Under the pieces are notes generated by a model that did no database searches, had not been told where the DNA came from, and was given only the letters and a program-made list of their open reading frames with translations. DNA of 64,000 bases from Methylocapsa sp. D3K7. GTDB lineage: Bacteria; Pseudomonadota; Alphaproteobacteria; Rhizobiales; Beijerinckiaceae. Shown here piece after piece: positions 1-9,511 of this stretch. A program made the translations under genes and the position numbers. Numbering within the stretch: the first letter of the stretch is position 1; each line of letters opens with the position of its first letter. Where the stretch lies: contig NZ_CP123229.1 in the NCBI RefSeq assembly GCF_029855125.1, positions 1,674,001 through 1,738,000 on the forward strand, read 5' to 3'.

Positions 1-1154
1 ACCCAAGAACCGGCATTGTCATGCAGGTGCCGATCGAGGCGATCGATGCGAGTGCGGGCACGCTGAGATGGCGTGATCCGGACACGCAAGAGCAATTCGA
101 GACCAAGGTGACCGGCGGCGCCTGCAAGCTGCAATGGAAACCGGATTGGGCGATGCGCTGGTATGCGCTCAAGGTTGACTACGAAATGGCCGGCAAGGAT
201 CTGATCGAATCGGTGAAACTCTCTGGCGCGATCGTGCGCGCGCTCGGGGGCACGCCGCCGGAAGGGTTCAATTATGAATTGTTCCTCGACGAGAAGGGCC
301 AAAAAATCTCGAAGTCCAAAGGCAATGGCCTGACCATCGAGGAGTGGCTCACCTATGCGAGCCCCGAAAGCCTCTCGCTGTTCATGTATCAGAAGCCAAC
401 CGCCGCCAAGCGGCTTTATTTCGACGTGATCCCGCGCACGGTCGATGATTATCTCACCTTTCTTAGCGCCTATCCAAGGCAAGAGGCAAAAGAGCGTCTT
501 GGCAACCCGGTCTGGCATATTCATTCAGGCGAGCCTCCTGAGCCGGAAATTTTGCACGGCGCCGGCAGCCAATCGACCGCGATCACCTTCGGCATGCTGC
601 TCAATCTCGCCGCCGTGGCGAACAGCGAGGATCCACAGGTCATTTGGGGATTTTTGCGACGCTATGCGCCGGATGTTTCACCCGAGGCGCATCCCCGCCT
701 CGATAGGCTGGTGACCTATGCGGCGCGTTATTTCCGCGATTTCGTCCGTCCAGCGAAAAGCTTTCGCGAGCCGGATGACATCGAGCGCGAAGCGCTTGAA
801 AAACTCTGCGCCGCGCTCGCTGTTTTGCCGGAAGGGTCCAGCGCCGAGGCCATCCAGGCCGCGCTCTATGATGTCGCGCGCAAAATACACCGTTATCAGG
901 ACATGAAAGCCAAGGGCGCCACGGCCGAGCGGCCAGGCGTTTCCAATGATTGGTTCACCATGCTTTATGCGGTGCTGCTCGGGGAGAGCCGTGGCCCCCG
1001 CTTTGGCTCTTTCGTGGCGCTTTACGGAATTGAGGAGACCCGCCAGCTGATCGCGGAGGCTCTCTCCGGCGTTCTGCAACGCAAGCACGCGGTGTTTTTG
1101 CAAGAAAGCAAGCCGGGCATTCGAAGCGAGAAGACGCCGCCGAAATCTTCGTGA
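1..1154 (+). CDS. lysK: Lysyl-tRNA synthetase, class I (C-terminal part, cut by window edge)
   Basis: This enzyme charges tRNA-Lys with lysine in the cytoplasm. About 383 residues are visible. The frame is open from base 3, before the ATG at 21, so the gene begins outside the window. The class I signature loop KISKSKGNG is encoded at about 303-329 and corresponds to KMSKS. It is followed by the helical anticodon-binding region typical of archaeal-type LysRS, which alphaproteobacteria use instead of the class II enzyme. The C-terminus ends naturally at 1154. The next gene starts 27 bp downstream on the same strand. Confidence 0.93.
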   Translation, partial: PRTGIVMQVPIEAIDASAGTLRWRDPDTQEQFETKVTGGACKLQWKPDWAMRWYALKVDYEMAGKDLIESVKLSGAIVRALGGTPPEGFNYELFLDEKGQKISKSKGNGLTIEEWLTYASPESLSLFMYQKPTAAKRLYFDVIPRTVDDYLTFLSAYPRQEAKERLGNPVWHIHSGEPPEPEILHGAGSQSTAITFGMLLNLAAVANSEDPQVIWGFLRRYAPDVSPEAHPRLDRLVTYAARYFRDFVRPAKSFREPDDIEREALEKLCAALAVLPEGSSAEAIQAALYDVARKIHRYQDMKAKGATAERPGVSNDWFTMLYAVLLGESRGPRFGSFVALYGIEETRQLIAEALSGVLQRKHAVFLQESKPGIRSEKTPPKSS

Positions 1155-1181
1155 GAACTCTGTTCAAGGAATGCGCTTCTA

Positions 1182-1523
1182 ATGGATTTGATCTACAAAA
1201 TCGCTCCCGCCGCCTTGTGGCGCAAAGCCCAGGACAGGGGTAGATTCGAAGGCACTCCAGCCGATATCGCCGACAGTTACATTCATTTCTCGACCGCTGA
1301 TCAGGCCAAGGCAACTGCCGCGAAATATTTCGAGGGGCAAGATCATTTGCTTCTCATCGCGGTCGACTCGAAGAAGCTCGGCGAGGCCTTGCGCTTTGAA
1401 GCTTCGCGCGACGGCGCGCTGTTTCCCCATCTTTATGCGGACCTGCCGCTCGATGCGGTGGTTTTTGCAAAACCACTCCTTCTCCTGCCGGATGGCCAGC
1501 ATGATTTCACCGGGCTTCTCTAA
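1182..1523 (+). CDS. DUF952 family protein
   Basis: This is a 113-residue cytosolic protein of the DUF952 family, whose biochemical role is not established. The family hallmark YIHFSTADQ lies near residue 30, and the length is normal for the family. The stop codon TAA (1521-1523) shares its last base with the ATG of pyrD, so the two are translationally coupled. The DUF952-pyrD pairing is, to my knowledge, common in Rhizobiales, but it does not by itself show a role in pyrimidine synthesis. Confidence 0.85.
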   Translation: MDLIYKIAPAALWRKAQDRGRFEGTPADIADSYIHFSTADQAKATAAKYFEGQDHLLLIAVDSKKLGEALRFEASRDGALFPHLYADLPLDAVVFAKPLLLLPDGQHDFTGLL

Positions 1524-2626
1524 TGCCCTCTGTCTTCCACGCACTCATGCGTCCGCTGCTGTTCCATCTCGATCCCGAAATCGCGCATGAATGGGCGCTC
1601 AAGGCGCTCCGCAATATCCCCTTGCCAGCGGCCGCCCCAGACGACTCGCGCCTCGCCGTCAAGGCGTTCGGACTTGCCTTTCCAAATCCGCTTGGCCTCG
1701 CGGCGGGCTTCGACAAAAATGGCGAAGTTGCCGATGCGATCCTTCGGCTTGGCTTCGGTTTTGCCGAGATCGGCACGATCACGCCGCTCCCGCAGCAGGG
1801 CAATCCGCGCCCGCGCCTCTTCCGCCTCACGCCCGATCAAGCGATTGTCAACCGTCTTGGCTTTCCAAGCCAGGGCCACGCGGCCGTCCACACGCGCCTA
1901 ACAGCCCGAGCGCATCAGCCGGGGATTGTTGGCGTCAATCTCGGCGCCAACAAAGACGCGCGCGATCGTGTCCCGGATTATGTGCAAGGAATCGACGCCT
2001 TCGCCGATATCGCTGATTATTTCACGATCAATATTTCGTCGCCCAATACACCAGGTTTGCGCGATTTGCAGCGTGCCAATGCGCTCGATGATCTTCTCGC
2101 ACGCGTCCTCGCGGCTCGCGATAAAGCGGCGGAGGTTTTCCCGCACCGCCCCGTGCTCTTAAAAATCGCCCCCGATCTCACGCTGACCGAACTCGACGAA
2201 ATCATCACATGCGCGAGAGCACGAAACATCGACGGAATGATCGTTTCAAATACAACCGTCTCGCGGCCCTCATCCTTGCGTGATCCATCAGCGGCGGAAA
2301 CGGGCGGCCTGTCGGGTCGGCCGCTTTTCGCTCCCTCGACACAAATGCTGGCGCAAGCCTATCTGCGTGTCGAAGGACAATTCCAGCTGATCGGCACAGG
2401 CGGCGTCGAGAGCCCAGAAACCGCGCTCGCGAAAATCGAGGCAGGCGCCACTCTTTTGCAATTTTATTCGGCGCTGGTTTTCGAGGGGCCCTGGCTCGCC
2501 GCGACGATCAAACGCGGCCTCCTTCAACTGCTTGAACAAAAATCCTATCCCCGGCTTGCGGATGCGATCGGAGTGATGGCGCCGGACTGGGCCACCGGAA
2601 AACTCAACGCCGACAATTTCCGGTAG
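1523..2626 (+). CDS. pyrD: Dihydroorotate dehydrogenase, class 2 (quinone-dependent)
   Basis: The enzyme oxidises dihydroorotate to orotate with ubiquinone as acceptor, the fourth step of pyrimidine synthesis, at the inner face of the inner membrane. The 367-residue protein shows an amphipathic N-terminus, the FMN-barrel start NPLGLAAGFDKNGE, and NISSPNTPGLR with the catalytic serine that defines class 2. IGTGGVES lies near the C-terminus. The ATG overlaps the DUF952 stop by one base. The 3' end overlaps the convergent MATE gene by 82 bp (2545-2626). Confidence 0.95.
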   Translation: MPSVFHALMRPLLFHLDPEIAHEWALKALRNIPLPAAAPDDSRLAVKAFGLAFPNPLGLAAGFDKNGEVADAILRLGFGFAEIGTITPLPQQGNPRPRLFRLTPDQAIVNRLGFPSQGHAAVHTRLTARAHQPGIVGVNLGANKDARDRVPDYVQGIDAFADIADYFTINISSPNTPGLRDLQRANALDDLLARVLAARDKAAEVFPHRPVLLKIAPDLTLTELDEIITCARARNIDGMIVSNTTVSRPSSLRDPSAAETGGLSGRPLFAPSTQMLAQAYLRVEGQFQLIGTGGVESPETALAKIEAGATLLQFYSALVFEGPWLAATIKRGLLQLLEQKSYPRLADAIGVMAPDWATGKLNADNFR

Positions 2627-3945
2627 CGCCACGCAAGCGACAGGCCTCGCATGGCGAGAAACAGGAGCAAGGAAAGCCAAAGCCCTGTATTGCCGAGAGG
2701 CCGCAGCAGCATGAAGCTTGCAAGATAAACCGCGAGCGAAAGAAGCATCATATTGCGCATGTCGCGTGTCCATGTCGCGCCGATGAACACACCGTCGAAT
2801 TCATAGGCAAGGGCGCCAACGAGCGGCACCAGCGCGGCAAACATCAGATATTCGTTCGCCTGGATTCGCACGTGCGGATTGGTCGTCAAAAAAGCGATAA
2901 AGACATCGCCGAAGAGCAGCGCGGCCACCGACAATCCCGCCGCGAAAATGAAACACCACAATGCCGTCAATCGCACGGAAGCGTGAAAACTCGCGGCGTC
3001 GCGCGCGCCAATCGATTGGCCACACATTTGCTCGGCCGCCGTGGCGAAGCCATCGAGAAAGAAAGCTGCCACGAGAACGAGGTTCTGCAAAATCGCATTG
3101 CCCGCGAGAACGATGTCGCCGCCCCGCGCGCCTTGCGCGGTAAAAAACGCGAAGGCAAAAAGGAGTGCCGTGTTGCGGACAAAAATATCCCGGTTGATGA
3201 CAAACATCCGGGCAATTTTCTCGCGATCGAAAACTCGCCCGCACGGAACAGAAAACAGATCCCGGTACATGCGCCAAACGACAAATAACCCGCCCAGCGC
3301 ACCCAACACTTCGGCCGCGAGCGTGCCCGCCGCCGAGCCCTGCACCCCGAGCGAAAGTCCATAGACGAAGGCGATGTTGAGGCCGATATTGCCAAGATTG
3401 ATCATGACCTGAAGGGCAAGCGCGATATCGGTCCGGCCGCGCCCGACGATCGCGCCCATGACGGCGTAATTGGCGAGTGCGAAAGGCGCCGACCAAATTC
3501 TGATGTTGAAATAAAGCCGGCCCGCGTCCGTCACTTCTGGGCTCGCAGCAAGCGCACCAAAGCCAATCCAGGCGATCGGGGCCTGCAAGCAGATCATGGC
3601 GGCACCAATGAACAGGCCAACGATCAGCGCTCGCAGCAGCGTCGCGCGCTGCTCACTGCTGTCACCTGCCCCCAGGGCTTGCGCAGTCAGCCCTGCAGTC
3701 CCCATGCGCAGGAAACCGCAGCTCCAAAAGATGAAGTCGAAAATGATCGCGCTGGCGGCGATGGCGCCGAGAAGATGCGCCTGGCCGAGCCTGCCGATCA
3801 CCGCCGCATCGGCAACGCCGAGCAGCGGCGTCGTCATATGGGCGAGCGTCATCGGCAGCGCGAGCCTCGCCACGCGGGCGTGACTGACCTGCGGAGGATT
3901 TCCACCGCTGCTTGCCGTGGCACTTGGCTGGAAAGTCACCGGCAT
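2545..3945 (-). CDS. MATE family efflux transporter (DinF-like)
   Basis: This 466-residue inner-membrane protein has about 12 hydrophobic segments and the two-fold MATE layout. LPMTLAHMTTPLLGVADAAV in the first helix and the FFLDGFATAAEQMCGQSIGA block near the start of the second half match the DinF subgroup. Such proteins export drugs or metabolites using H+ or Na+ gradients. The substrate cannot be read from the sequence. It is convergent with pyrD and overlaps its 3' end, so the last C-terminal residues are encoded antisense to pyrD. DUF6460-like gene 3948-4313 lies directly upstream with a 2-bp gap, so the two probably form one operon. Confidence 0.9.
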   Translation of the reverse strand: MPVTFQPSATASSGGNPPQVSHARVARLALPMTLAHMTTPLLGVADAAVIGRLGQAHLLGAIAASAIIFDFIFWSCGFLRMGTAGLTAQALGAGDSSEQRATLLRALIVGLFIGAAMICLQAPIAWIGFGALAASPEVTDAGRLYFNIRIWSAPFALANYAVMGAIVGRGRTDIALALQVMINLGNIGLNIAFVYGLSLGVQGSAAGTLAAEVLGALGGLFVVWRMYRDLFSVPCGRVFDREKIARMFVINRDIFVRNTALLFAFAFFTAQGARGGDIVLAGNAILQNLVLVAAFFLDGFATAAEQMCGQSIGARDAASFHASVRLTALWCFIFAAGLSVAALLFGDVFIAFLTTNPHVRIQANEYLMFAALVPLVGALAYEFDGVFIGATWTRDMRNMMLLSLAVYLASFMLLRPLGNTGLWLSLLLFLAMRGLSLAWRYRKLSALSFPVAQSGAITPIASASRG

Positions 3946-3947
3946 GA

Positions 3948-4313
3948 TCAGCGGCCGTTGCGCATATTCATCAGCCGCAGCACCAGCCAGACGGGGATGA
4001 CAATCGCAGCCCCCGCGAGAATGTAATTGCCAATTTCACGGATCGCGTCAAAGCCAAGGCCCCAGATGCGATCGATGAGGTCTTTGATCCCGCGAAATAT
4101 GTCGATGGGCCTGATATCGAGCCACATCAGAAATGCGCCGACGATCAACGATACGAAGACCAGCCGCAGGAAGACGCCGCCGGGCGAGCCTCCCAGAAAA
4201 CGGTTCAGCGCCGTCTCGTCCCGCGGCAAAGGGGCGTTGAAGGGGTTTGACGGCTGTCCCGATGCCGTCCACTGGGGCGGCGCCTTGGGCGCCAAAGGGT
4301 CATTCTCGCTCAT
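3948..4313 (-). CDS. Small inner-membrane protein (DUF6460-like)
   Basis: This 121-residue protein has a proline-rich cytoplasmic N-terminus (about residues 1-45) and then two hydrophobic segments (about 47-68 and 95-115) separated by an amphipathic stretch with FRGIKDLIDRIWGLGFDAIR. It resembles the DUF6460 family of alphaproteobacteria, whose function is unknown to me. The family name is from memory and not certain. The gene lies 2 bp upstream of the MATE gene on the same strand, which suggests co-transcription. Confidence 0.7.
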   Translation of the reverse strand: MSENDPLAPKAPPQWTASGQPSNPFNAPLPRDETALNRFLGGSPGGVFLRLVFVSLIVGAFLMWLDIRPIDIFRGIKDLIDRIWGLGFDAIREIGNYILAGAAIVIPVWLVLRLMNMRNGR

Positions 4314-5087
4314 CTAAACCTCTTCAAACAAATGTGTTGAGGGGCAAAACCCCGGACGGCTTTTTAGCCGGTCATTACTTACGTCGGAGACGACGCGGAC
4401 GCTTAGAAGTTCAGATATCTTAGCCAAAGTAAGGGGCGAATGCGTCACTCCAATTACTAGAGGTTTCCCTCGCGCAAGCACTCGTTCCCTAATAGGCTTT
4501 GGCGGTGGTCGCTTGTCCACTTTGATAAATGCTACGTAGCCAGGCAACCCGAGCTCATAAACGTTGACTCCCTCATCTTTGGATAGCACAGTTGGTCTAA
4601 GCGTACTGGAGTCGAGCTCGCCTACAAGACGATAGATGAACATGGGAAACTCATCCGTGCAGCCTGGATTCTTATCTAACAGCATTCGGCGAATCGTTGC
4701 TTCGAACGGGCCGAGAACAACCCCCGGCGTGTGAACTGATATCGACATTCTCCAGAGAATTGAAAGAAGGCAGAGCTTCAAACTAGCATAGTCATAATCT
4801 TGAATAGTGTAGAAATCTTTGTCAGGTTTTGCCTGCCGAAACTGATCATAAGCACCATGCCTCACCAGCAGATTGGCTGTATACTGTTCCCAGGGAGAGA
4901 ATTTGTTGTCGCAATTGGCGCATAGAATTTTGCCGTCGTACCGGCCTTTTGGAAGTCGCTTTGGGTATGAATCTTTGCTGACGAGCGTCATCGGCCCGGA
5001 AGGGTCCTTCAGCGGCTCGAGCAGACACTCGGCGATGATGTGTGCGTTGATAAGCTTCTTATCTTCTTCGCAAAATCGGCAGAGCAT
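4314..5087 (-). CDS. HNH-like zinc-site protein of unknown function
   Basis: The 257-residue protein starts with a likely zinc cluster: CRFCEEDKK, then NAHIIAECLL, then CANCDNKFSPWEQ, which together look like an HNH/His-Me-type treble-clef fold at residues 1-70. The rest contains no motif I recognise. The region is AT-richer than its neighbours and its codon use differs, which suggests recent acquisition together with the next gene. The stop lies directly against the start of the 3948-4313 gene. A nuclease role is possible but unproven. Confidence 0.6.
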   Translation of the reverse strand: MLCRFCEEDKKLINAHIIAECLLEPLKDPSGPMTLVSKDSYPKRLPKGRYDGKILCANCDNKFSPWEQYTANLLVRHGAYDQFRQAKPDKDFYTIQDYDYASLKLCLLSILWRMSISVHTPGVVLGPFEATIRRMLLDKNPGCTDEFPMFIYRLVGELDSSTLRPTVLSKDEGVNVYELGLPGYVAFIKVDKRPPPKPIRERVLARGKPLVIGVTHSPLTLAKISELLSVRVVSDVSNDRLKSRPGFCPSTHLFEEV

Positions 5088-5204
5088 ATATGGTGTGCTC
5101 CTTTACTCAGGATAGCAATCGCTGCCAGACACCGTCGCATCAACCGCCGCAAGCTCAGCGATAAACTCGAAGCTAGCCGTCGAAGGCGCGGCTTCAGCGG
5201 CTGC

Positions 5205-5714
5205 TCACGATTCATTGTAAATACGCAATGAATCACAAACCGTTTTAACGTTCGTGGCGTTAAACCTGTGGGTGCCCTCGTGGACTTCATGGACTCCATT
5301 CGACAACCCCATCAGGGCCTTCGACGCAGCCCGAATTTCGCTGGGAAGAGGAAGTCTGAATACCCCTGCCACCACCGGGTAACAAGGAATGAGATACAAG
5401 TGAGACCGAAGCTGAGACGCCAGGTTCCTAAGCTCCCGAGATGTTTCGTCCAAGACGTCCGTCGTCAGAACACCTGGGTTGTAGATGACGTTAGCGCGTT
5501 CGATAAGCGCGTGCGAGATCACACCAATTGTCTTTTTCAGATCATGGACTGGCTCTATAACTAACTTAAGAGCAATCTGACCCAAAATATATACGACTGT
5601 GCCGGAGAACACAGTCCAAAACACGTTCTGGTTTGGCACGAATTCCTCCGGGAACATATTGCGACAAAATGGAAACCCTTTTCGTCCCATGCTTTGCGAA
5701 TTTTGAAGGCCCAT
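5205..5714 (-). CDS. Membrane-anchored protein of unknown function
   Basis: This reading frame encodes up to 169 residues. Starts at 5714, 5690 or 5657 are possible and none has a clear ribosome-binding site. One hydrophobic helix (VFWTVFSGTVVYILGQIAL) sits near the N-terminus and is followed by an alpha-helical cytosolic part of about 110 residues rich in polar residues. I recognise no family. It shares the AT-rich composition of the neighbouring HNH-like gene and lies 117 bp upstream of it on the same strand, so both may form one acquired unit. Confidence 0.5.
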   Translation of the reverse strand: MGLQNSQSMGRKGFPFCRNMFPEEFVPNQNVFWTVFSGTVVYILGQIALKLVIEPVHDLKKTIGVISHALIERANVIYNPGVLTTDVLDETSRELRNLASQLRSHLYLIPCYPVVAGVFRLPLPSEIRAASKALMGLSNGVHEVHEGTHRFNATNVKTVCDSLRIYNES

Positions 5715-5757
5715 TACAGTGCGCGGTGTCGTCTTGCTCAGGCTCGCTGTGTCAACA

Positions 5758-6948
5758 TCACAGCGCCTCTATCGCGATGGCGGTGGCCTCGCCGCCGCCG
5801 ATACACAGAGCCGCCGCGCCGCGCTTCAGCCCGTATTTTTGCAAGGCCGCGAGAAGCGTCACGACAATTCTGGCCCCCGACGCACCGATGGGATGGCCAA
5901 GCGCACAAGCGCCGCCATGCACATTGACTTTTTCATGCGGCAGGGAAAGCTCTTGCATCGCTGCCATGGTGACAACCGCGAAGGCCTCGTTGATCTCGAA
6001 AAGATCGACATCCGCCAAAGACCAGCCGGTCTTGTCCATCAGTTTTCTCACCGCACCAATCGGCGCGGTCGCGAATTGGCCGGGCGCCTGCGCATGGGTT
6101 GCATGAGCAATAATGGATGCCAAAGGCGCGATTCCTCGCTGTTCGGCCGCCGAACGTCGCATCAGGATGAGCGCGGCGGCGCCATCGGAAATGGAACTTG
6201 AATTCGCCGCCGTCACGGTGCCGCCTTCCCGGAACGCCGGTTTTAGGTGCGGTATTTTATCGAGTCTTGCCTTGAGCGGCTGTTCATCTTGCAAAATCAC
6301 CAACTCGCCGCTTTTGCCGTTCTTGACCGTGACCGCCGCAATTTCCTTTTCGAAACTGCCGTCGTTGATCGCCTGTTGTGCCCGCTCCAACGATGTGACG
6401 GCGAAGGCATCTTGGGTGGCACGGGTGAATTGAAAGCTTTCCGCGCAATCCTCCGCGTAGGCGCCCATCGGCAACCGCGCGCCATAAGCGTCCTCGAGCC
6501 CATCGACAAACATATGATCGAGAATTTTTCCATGCCCCATGCGGTAACCGGACCTCGCCCGATCCAGCAAATAGGGCGCGTTGGTCATGCTCTCCATGCC
6601 GCCCGCGAGAGCGATCCGGGCGCTGCCGGCCGCCAAAATATCATGCGCAAGCATAATGGCTTTCATACCCGACCCGCACATTTTGTTAACGGTCGTGCAG
6701 GGAGTTGATTCGGGGAGGCCCGCGGCAAGAGCCGCCTGGCGGGCAGGAGCCTGGCCCTGCCCGGCGGGCAAAACACAGCCAAGGATCAGCTCTTCAATGT
6801 CCCGAGGTTGCACGCCCGAGCGCGCCAGCGCCGCTTTCGCCGCCGCGGCGCCGAGGCTTACCGCACGGAGATCCTTGAAATCCCCTTGAAATCCGCCGAT
6901 AGGGGTGCGGGCGGCGGCCACGATGACGACTGGATCGGTTTTGGTCAT
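5758..6948 (-). CDS. Acetyl-CoA acetyltransferase / thiolase
   Basis: This thiolase joins or cleaves acetyl units: acetoacetyl-CoA synthesis for polyhydroxybutyrate, or the last beta-oxidation step. The chosen start gives 396 residues, the normal length (MTKTDPVVIVAAARTPIGGF). Active sites are visible: CTTVNKMCGSGMKA with the acylated cysteine near residue 90, NEAFAV, and CALGHPIGASGAR with the second cysteine. The frame extends upstream to 7131, but those residues are not thiolase-like. An ATG at 6960 is an alternative start. The presence of phaZ and a fadJ-type gene in the window fits either role. Confidence 0.93.
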   Translation of the reverse strand: MTKTDPVVIVAAARTPIGGFQGDFKDLRAVSLGAAAAKAALARSGVQPRDIEELILGCVLPAGQGQAPARQAALAAGLPESTPCTTVNKMCGSGMKAIMLAHDILAAGSARIALAGGMESMTNAPYLLDRARSGYRMGHGKILDHMFVDGLEDAYGARLPMGAYAEDCAESFQFTRATQDAFAVTSLERAQQAINDGSFEKEIAAVTVKNGKSGELVILQDEQPLKARLDKIPHLKPAFREGGTVTAANSSSISDGAAALILMRRSAAEQRGIAPLASIIAHATHAQAPGQFATAPIGAVRKLMDKTGWSLADVDLFEINEAFAVVTMAAMQELSLPHEKVNVHGGACALGHPIGASGARIVVTLLAALQKYGLKRGAAALCIGGGEATAIAIEAL

Positions 6949-7216
6949 GGCTGCAGACATCTGGCCGGAGAAGTGCGCCGAGAGAGAATTTCCACCCGAA
7001 TGGCTACCGGCAGACCCGAAAACTCCCCCCTTTGGGGCATGAACACAAGCAACTTGCAGGGTATTTGCATAAACATCATGCTCCAACGCGACAGGACGGG
7101 CGCGACCGCACTTCTGCCCGCGACGCTTCACCGCAAAGGTTGTTTCGCCTCAAATACGTGCAGCGATGCTATGGTTTGGCGTAAGATAAGCATGCAACAC
7201 GCAATAAGGAAGAGTG

Positions 7217-7879
7217 ATGGACCGGATTCTCGTACTCCTGCGTCACGGCCAAAGTGATTGGAACCTGAAAAACCTGTTTACCGGTTGGAAGGACCCAGAT
7301 CTCACCAGCAAAGGAGTCGAGGAGGCCCGCGCCGCCGGGATTTGCCTCAAGGAACGGGGCCTGACCTTCGACCGCGCTTTCACCTCAAGTCTCGTCCGCG
7401 CGCAGCATACCTTGGAATTGGTGCTTGCCGAACTCGGCACTCCCGGTCTCGAGACCGTGAAGGATCGCGCGATCAACGAACGGGATTACGGCGTGCTTTG
7501 CGGCTTGAACAAAGATGATGCCATCCGAAAATGGGGCGCCGACCAAGTGACGCAATGGCGCCGGTCCTACGATGTCCGGCCTCCCGGCGGCGAAAGTTTG
7601 AAGGATACGGTGGCCCGGGTTATCCCCTATTATTGCCAGAAAATACTCCCAGCGATTCTGAACGGCCAAAGGATTATCGTCGTCGCCCACGGCAATTCGC
7701 TGCGCGCGCTGATCATGGTCCTCGACCAGCTAACTCCGGAAACAATCCCGAAGATGGAACTCGAGACCGGCATTCCCGTCATTTACCGCCTCAAACCGGA
7801 TTCGACTGTCGACAGCAAGGAGATGCTCGCTCCAGGGCCGCTCCGGGAGATAGCCCCGGTGGCCGTGGCAAGCGCATAA
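7217..7879 (+). CDS. gpmA: 2,3-bisphosphoglycerate-dependent phosphoglycerate mutase
   Basis: This glycolytic and gluconeogenic enzyme interconverts 3- and 2-phosphoglycerate in the cytosol through a phosphohistidine. The N-terminal [12 protein letters not shown] contains the catalytic RHG motif. [16 protein letters not shown] and [11 protein letters not shown] carry the second catalytic histidine and phosphate-binding residues. The ATG at 7217 lies 4 bp after an AGGAAG Shine-Dalgarno sequence. The GTG at 7214 is too close to it. At 220 residues it is of usual length for the alphaproteobacterial dPGM. It stands alone between the divergent thiolase gene and alkB. Confidence 0.95.
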   Translation: MDRILVLLRHGQSDWNLKNLFTGWKDPDLTSKGVEEARAAGICLKERGLTFDRAFTSSLVRAQHTLELVLAELGTPGLETVKDRAINERDYGVLCGLNKDDAIRKWGADQVTQWRRSYDVRPPGGESLKDTVARVIPYYCQKILPAILNGQRIIVVAHGNSLRALIMVLDQLTPETIPKMELETGIPVIYRLKPDSTVDSKEMLAPGPLREIAPVAVASA

Positions 7880-7929
7880 GTCCCAGCTGAACCCGTCGAA
7901 AGCTAGCCGGGCGCGCGCATAGTACCAAT

Positions 7930-8637
7930 ATGTTTCCGGGAAGAAACGATTTGGTGCGGTTGTCAAACATGGCGCGACAGAAAGAATTGTTCGCCGCCCC
8001 TGAAACCGGGGCGGGGCTTTGCCTGGCTGCGGGGCTCACTCTCTTCCGGTACTATCTCGACGGTGCGGCCCAACGTTCACTTGCCGGCGGGATCGCGGAA
8101 GCCGTTCTGAAGGCGCCATGGTATATTCCAACCATGCCTCGCTCGGGACACCCCCTTTCGGTCAAGATGACCAATTGCGGTGGCCTCGGCTGGGTGTCCG
8201 ACCGCGACGGCGGCTACCGGTATCAGGCAGCGCATCCGGTCACCGGGGAGGCATGGCCGCCGATCCCTCAGTTGGCGCTCAGCGCATGGCGGGCGCTGGC
8301 CTCCTACCCGCATCCGCCGGAAGCCTGCTTGGTCAATTTCTACGATCGTCACGCGCGGATGGGCCTGCACCAGGATCGCGATGAAGCGGAGCTCGCGGCG
8401 CCCGTGGTTTCGATCTCGCTCGGAGACAGTTGCTGCTTTCGTTACAGCGGCCTGAGGCGCGGCGATGCGGCGCGGAAAATCGAGCTCAACTCCGGCGATG
8501 TCCTCGTCATGGGGGGCGCCGCGCGGCTGACCTTCCACGGCGTCGACAAGATTTTTCCTGGCTCCTCGGGGCTGCTCCCAGACGGGGGTCGCATCAATTT
8601 GACTTTGCGGCGGGTGACGAGGCCGCGCGCGATGTGA
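7930..8637 (+). CDS. alkB: AlkB-type Fe(II)/2-oxoglutarate DNA dioxygenase
   Basis: The protein oxidatively removes methyl groups from N1-methyladenine and N3-methylcytosine in DNA. Iron ligands are visible in LHQDRDE (HxD) and TFHGVDKI (distal His). RINLTLRR supplies the 2-oxoglutarate-binding arginines. NFYDRHARMGLHQD is the typical AlkB core sequence. At 235 residues it is slightly longer than Escherichia coli AlkB. An internal ATG at 7969 (MARQKELF) is a plausible alternative start and would give 222 residues. No adjacent ada gene is present. Confidence 0.92.
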   Translation: MFPGRNDLVRLSNMARQKELFAAPETGAGLCLAAGLTLFRYYLDGAAQRSLAGGIAEAVLKAPWYIPTMPRSGHPLSVKMTNCGGLGWVSDRDGGYRYQAAHPVTGEAWPPIPQLALSAWRALASYPHPPEACLVNFYDRHARMGLHQDRDEAELAAPVVSISLGDSCCFRYSGLRRGDAARKIELNSGDVLVMGGAARLTFHGVDKIFPGSSGLLPDGGRINLTLRRVTRPRAM

Positions 8638-8689
8638 AATATATTGCGGATTGTGGTAAGCGCGGATGGCTGCGGTGCCGGAGTGTTTG

Positions 8690-9511
8690 ATGAAGATTTC
8701 CCTGATCCAGATGAACTCGGTGAGCGACAAACCCGCCAACATCGCCGCCGCATCCAAGCTTATCGAACAAGCCGTTGCCGAGGAACAGCCCGACTGGATT
8801 TGTCTACCCGAATGTTTCGATTTTCTCGGCGGCGACCGGGCCGCCAAAATGGCGGCGGCGGAAACGTTTCCGGGCGGCCCCGCCTATGGCGCGATGCAGG
8901 CGCTGGCCCGCAAACACACCGTTTACATCCATGCCGGCTCCATCCTTGAAAAACCCGAGTCAGGCGAACGCATTCACAACACGACCGTCGTCTTCGACCG
9001 CAGCGGCACGGAAATCGCGCGCTATCGCAAAATCCACATGTTCGACATCACGGCGCCGGATGGAACCAAATATCATGAAAGTGCGGCCTTCGCGCGCGGA
9101 GAGTCGGTCGTGACCTATCGCTGCGAGGATATGATCATTGGCTGCGCCATCTGTTACGACCTGCGGTTTCCGGAGCTTTTCCAAAGGCTCTCCGCCAAGG
9201 GCGCCGAGATGATCGCCTTGCCCGCCGCCTTCACCTTGCAGACCGGCAAGGACCATTGGGAAGTGCTGTGCCGCGCGCGGGCAATCGAGACGCAAACCTA
9301 CGTCTGTGCTCCCGCCCAGACCGGCACCCATATCGATGCAAAGGGACCGCGTCAGACCTATGGCCACTCCTTGGTTGTCGATCCCTGGGGCCATGTCATC
9401 GCCAAAGCCTCCGACGGCTGCGGCATTGTCTCGGCGCGAATCGACCGCGCGCTCGTCAAAAAGATTCGGGCGCAGATCCCGGTGGCGCAGCATAAGGTGG
9501 CCTTCGGGTGA
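8690..9511 (+). CDS. Carbon-nitrogen hydrolase (Nit2-like amidase)
   Basis: This is a 273-residue nitrilase-superfamily amidase. The catalytic triad is visible: Glu in LPECFDF, Lys in RYRKIHMFDI and Cys in GCAICYDLRFPE. The family includes omega-amidase and deaminated-glutathione amidase (Nit1). The sequence pattern fits the latter group but the substrate is not proven. The start MKISLIQMNSV was chosen over an in-frame upstream ATG at 8666 because family members begin there. The stop TGA overlaps the GTG start of the downstream peptide-binding protein, so the two genes are translationally coupled. Confidence 0.88.
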   Translation: MKISLIQMNSVSDKPANIAAASKLIEQAVAEEQPDWICLPECFDFLGGDRAAKMAAAETFPGGPAYGAMQALARKHTVYIHAGSILEKPESGERIHNTTVVFDRSGTEIARYRKIHMFDITAPDGTKYHESAAFARGESVVTYRCEDMIIGCAICYDLRFPELFQRLSAKGAEMIALPAAFTLQTGKDHWEVLCRARAIETQTYVCAPAQTGTHIDAKGPRQTYGHSLVVDPWGHVIAKASDGCGIVSARIDRALVKKIRAQIPVAQHKVAFG

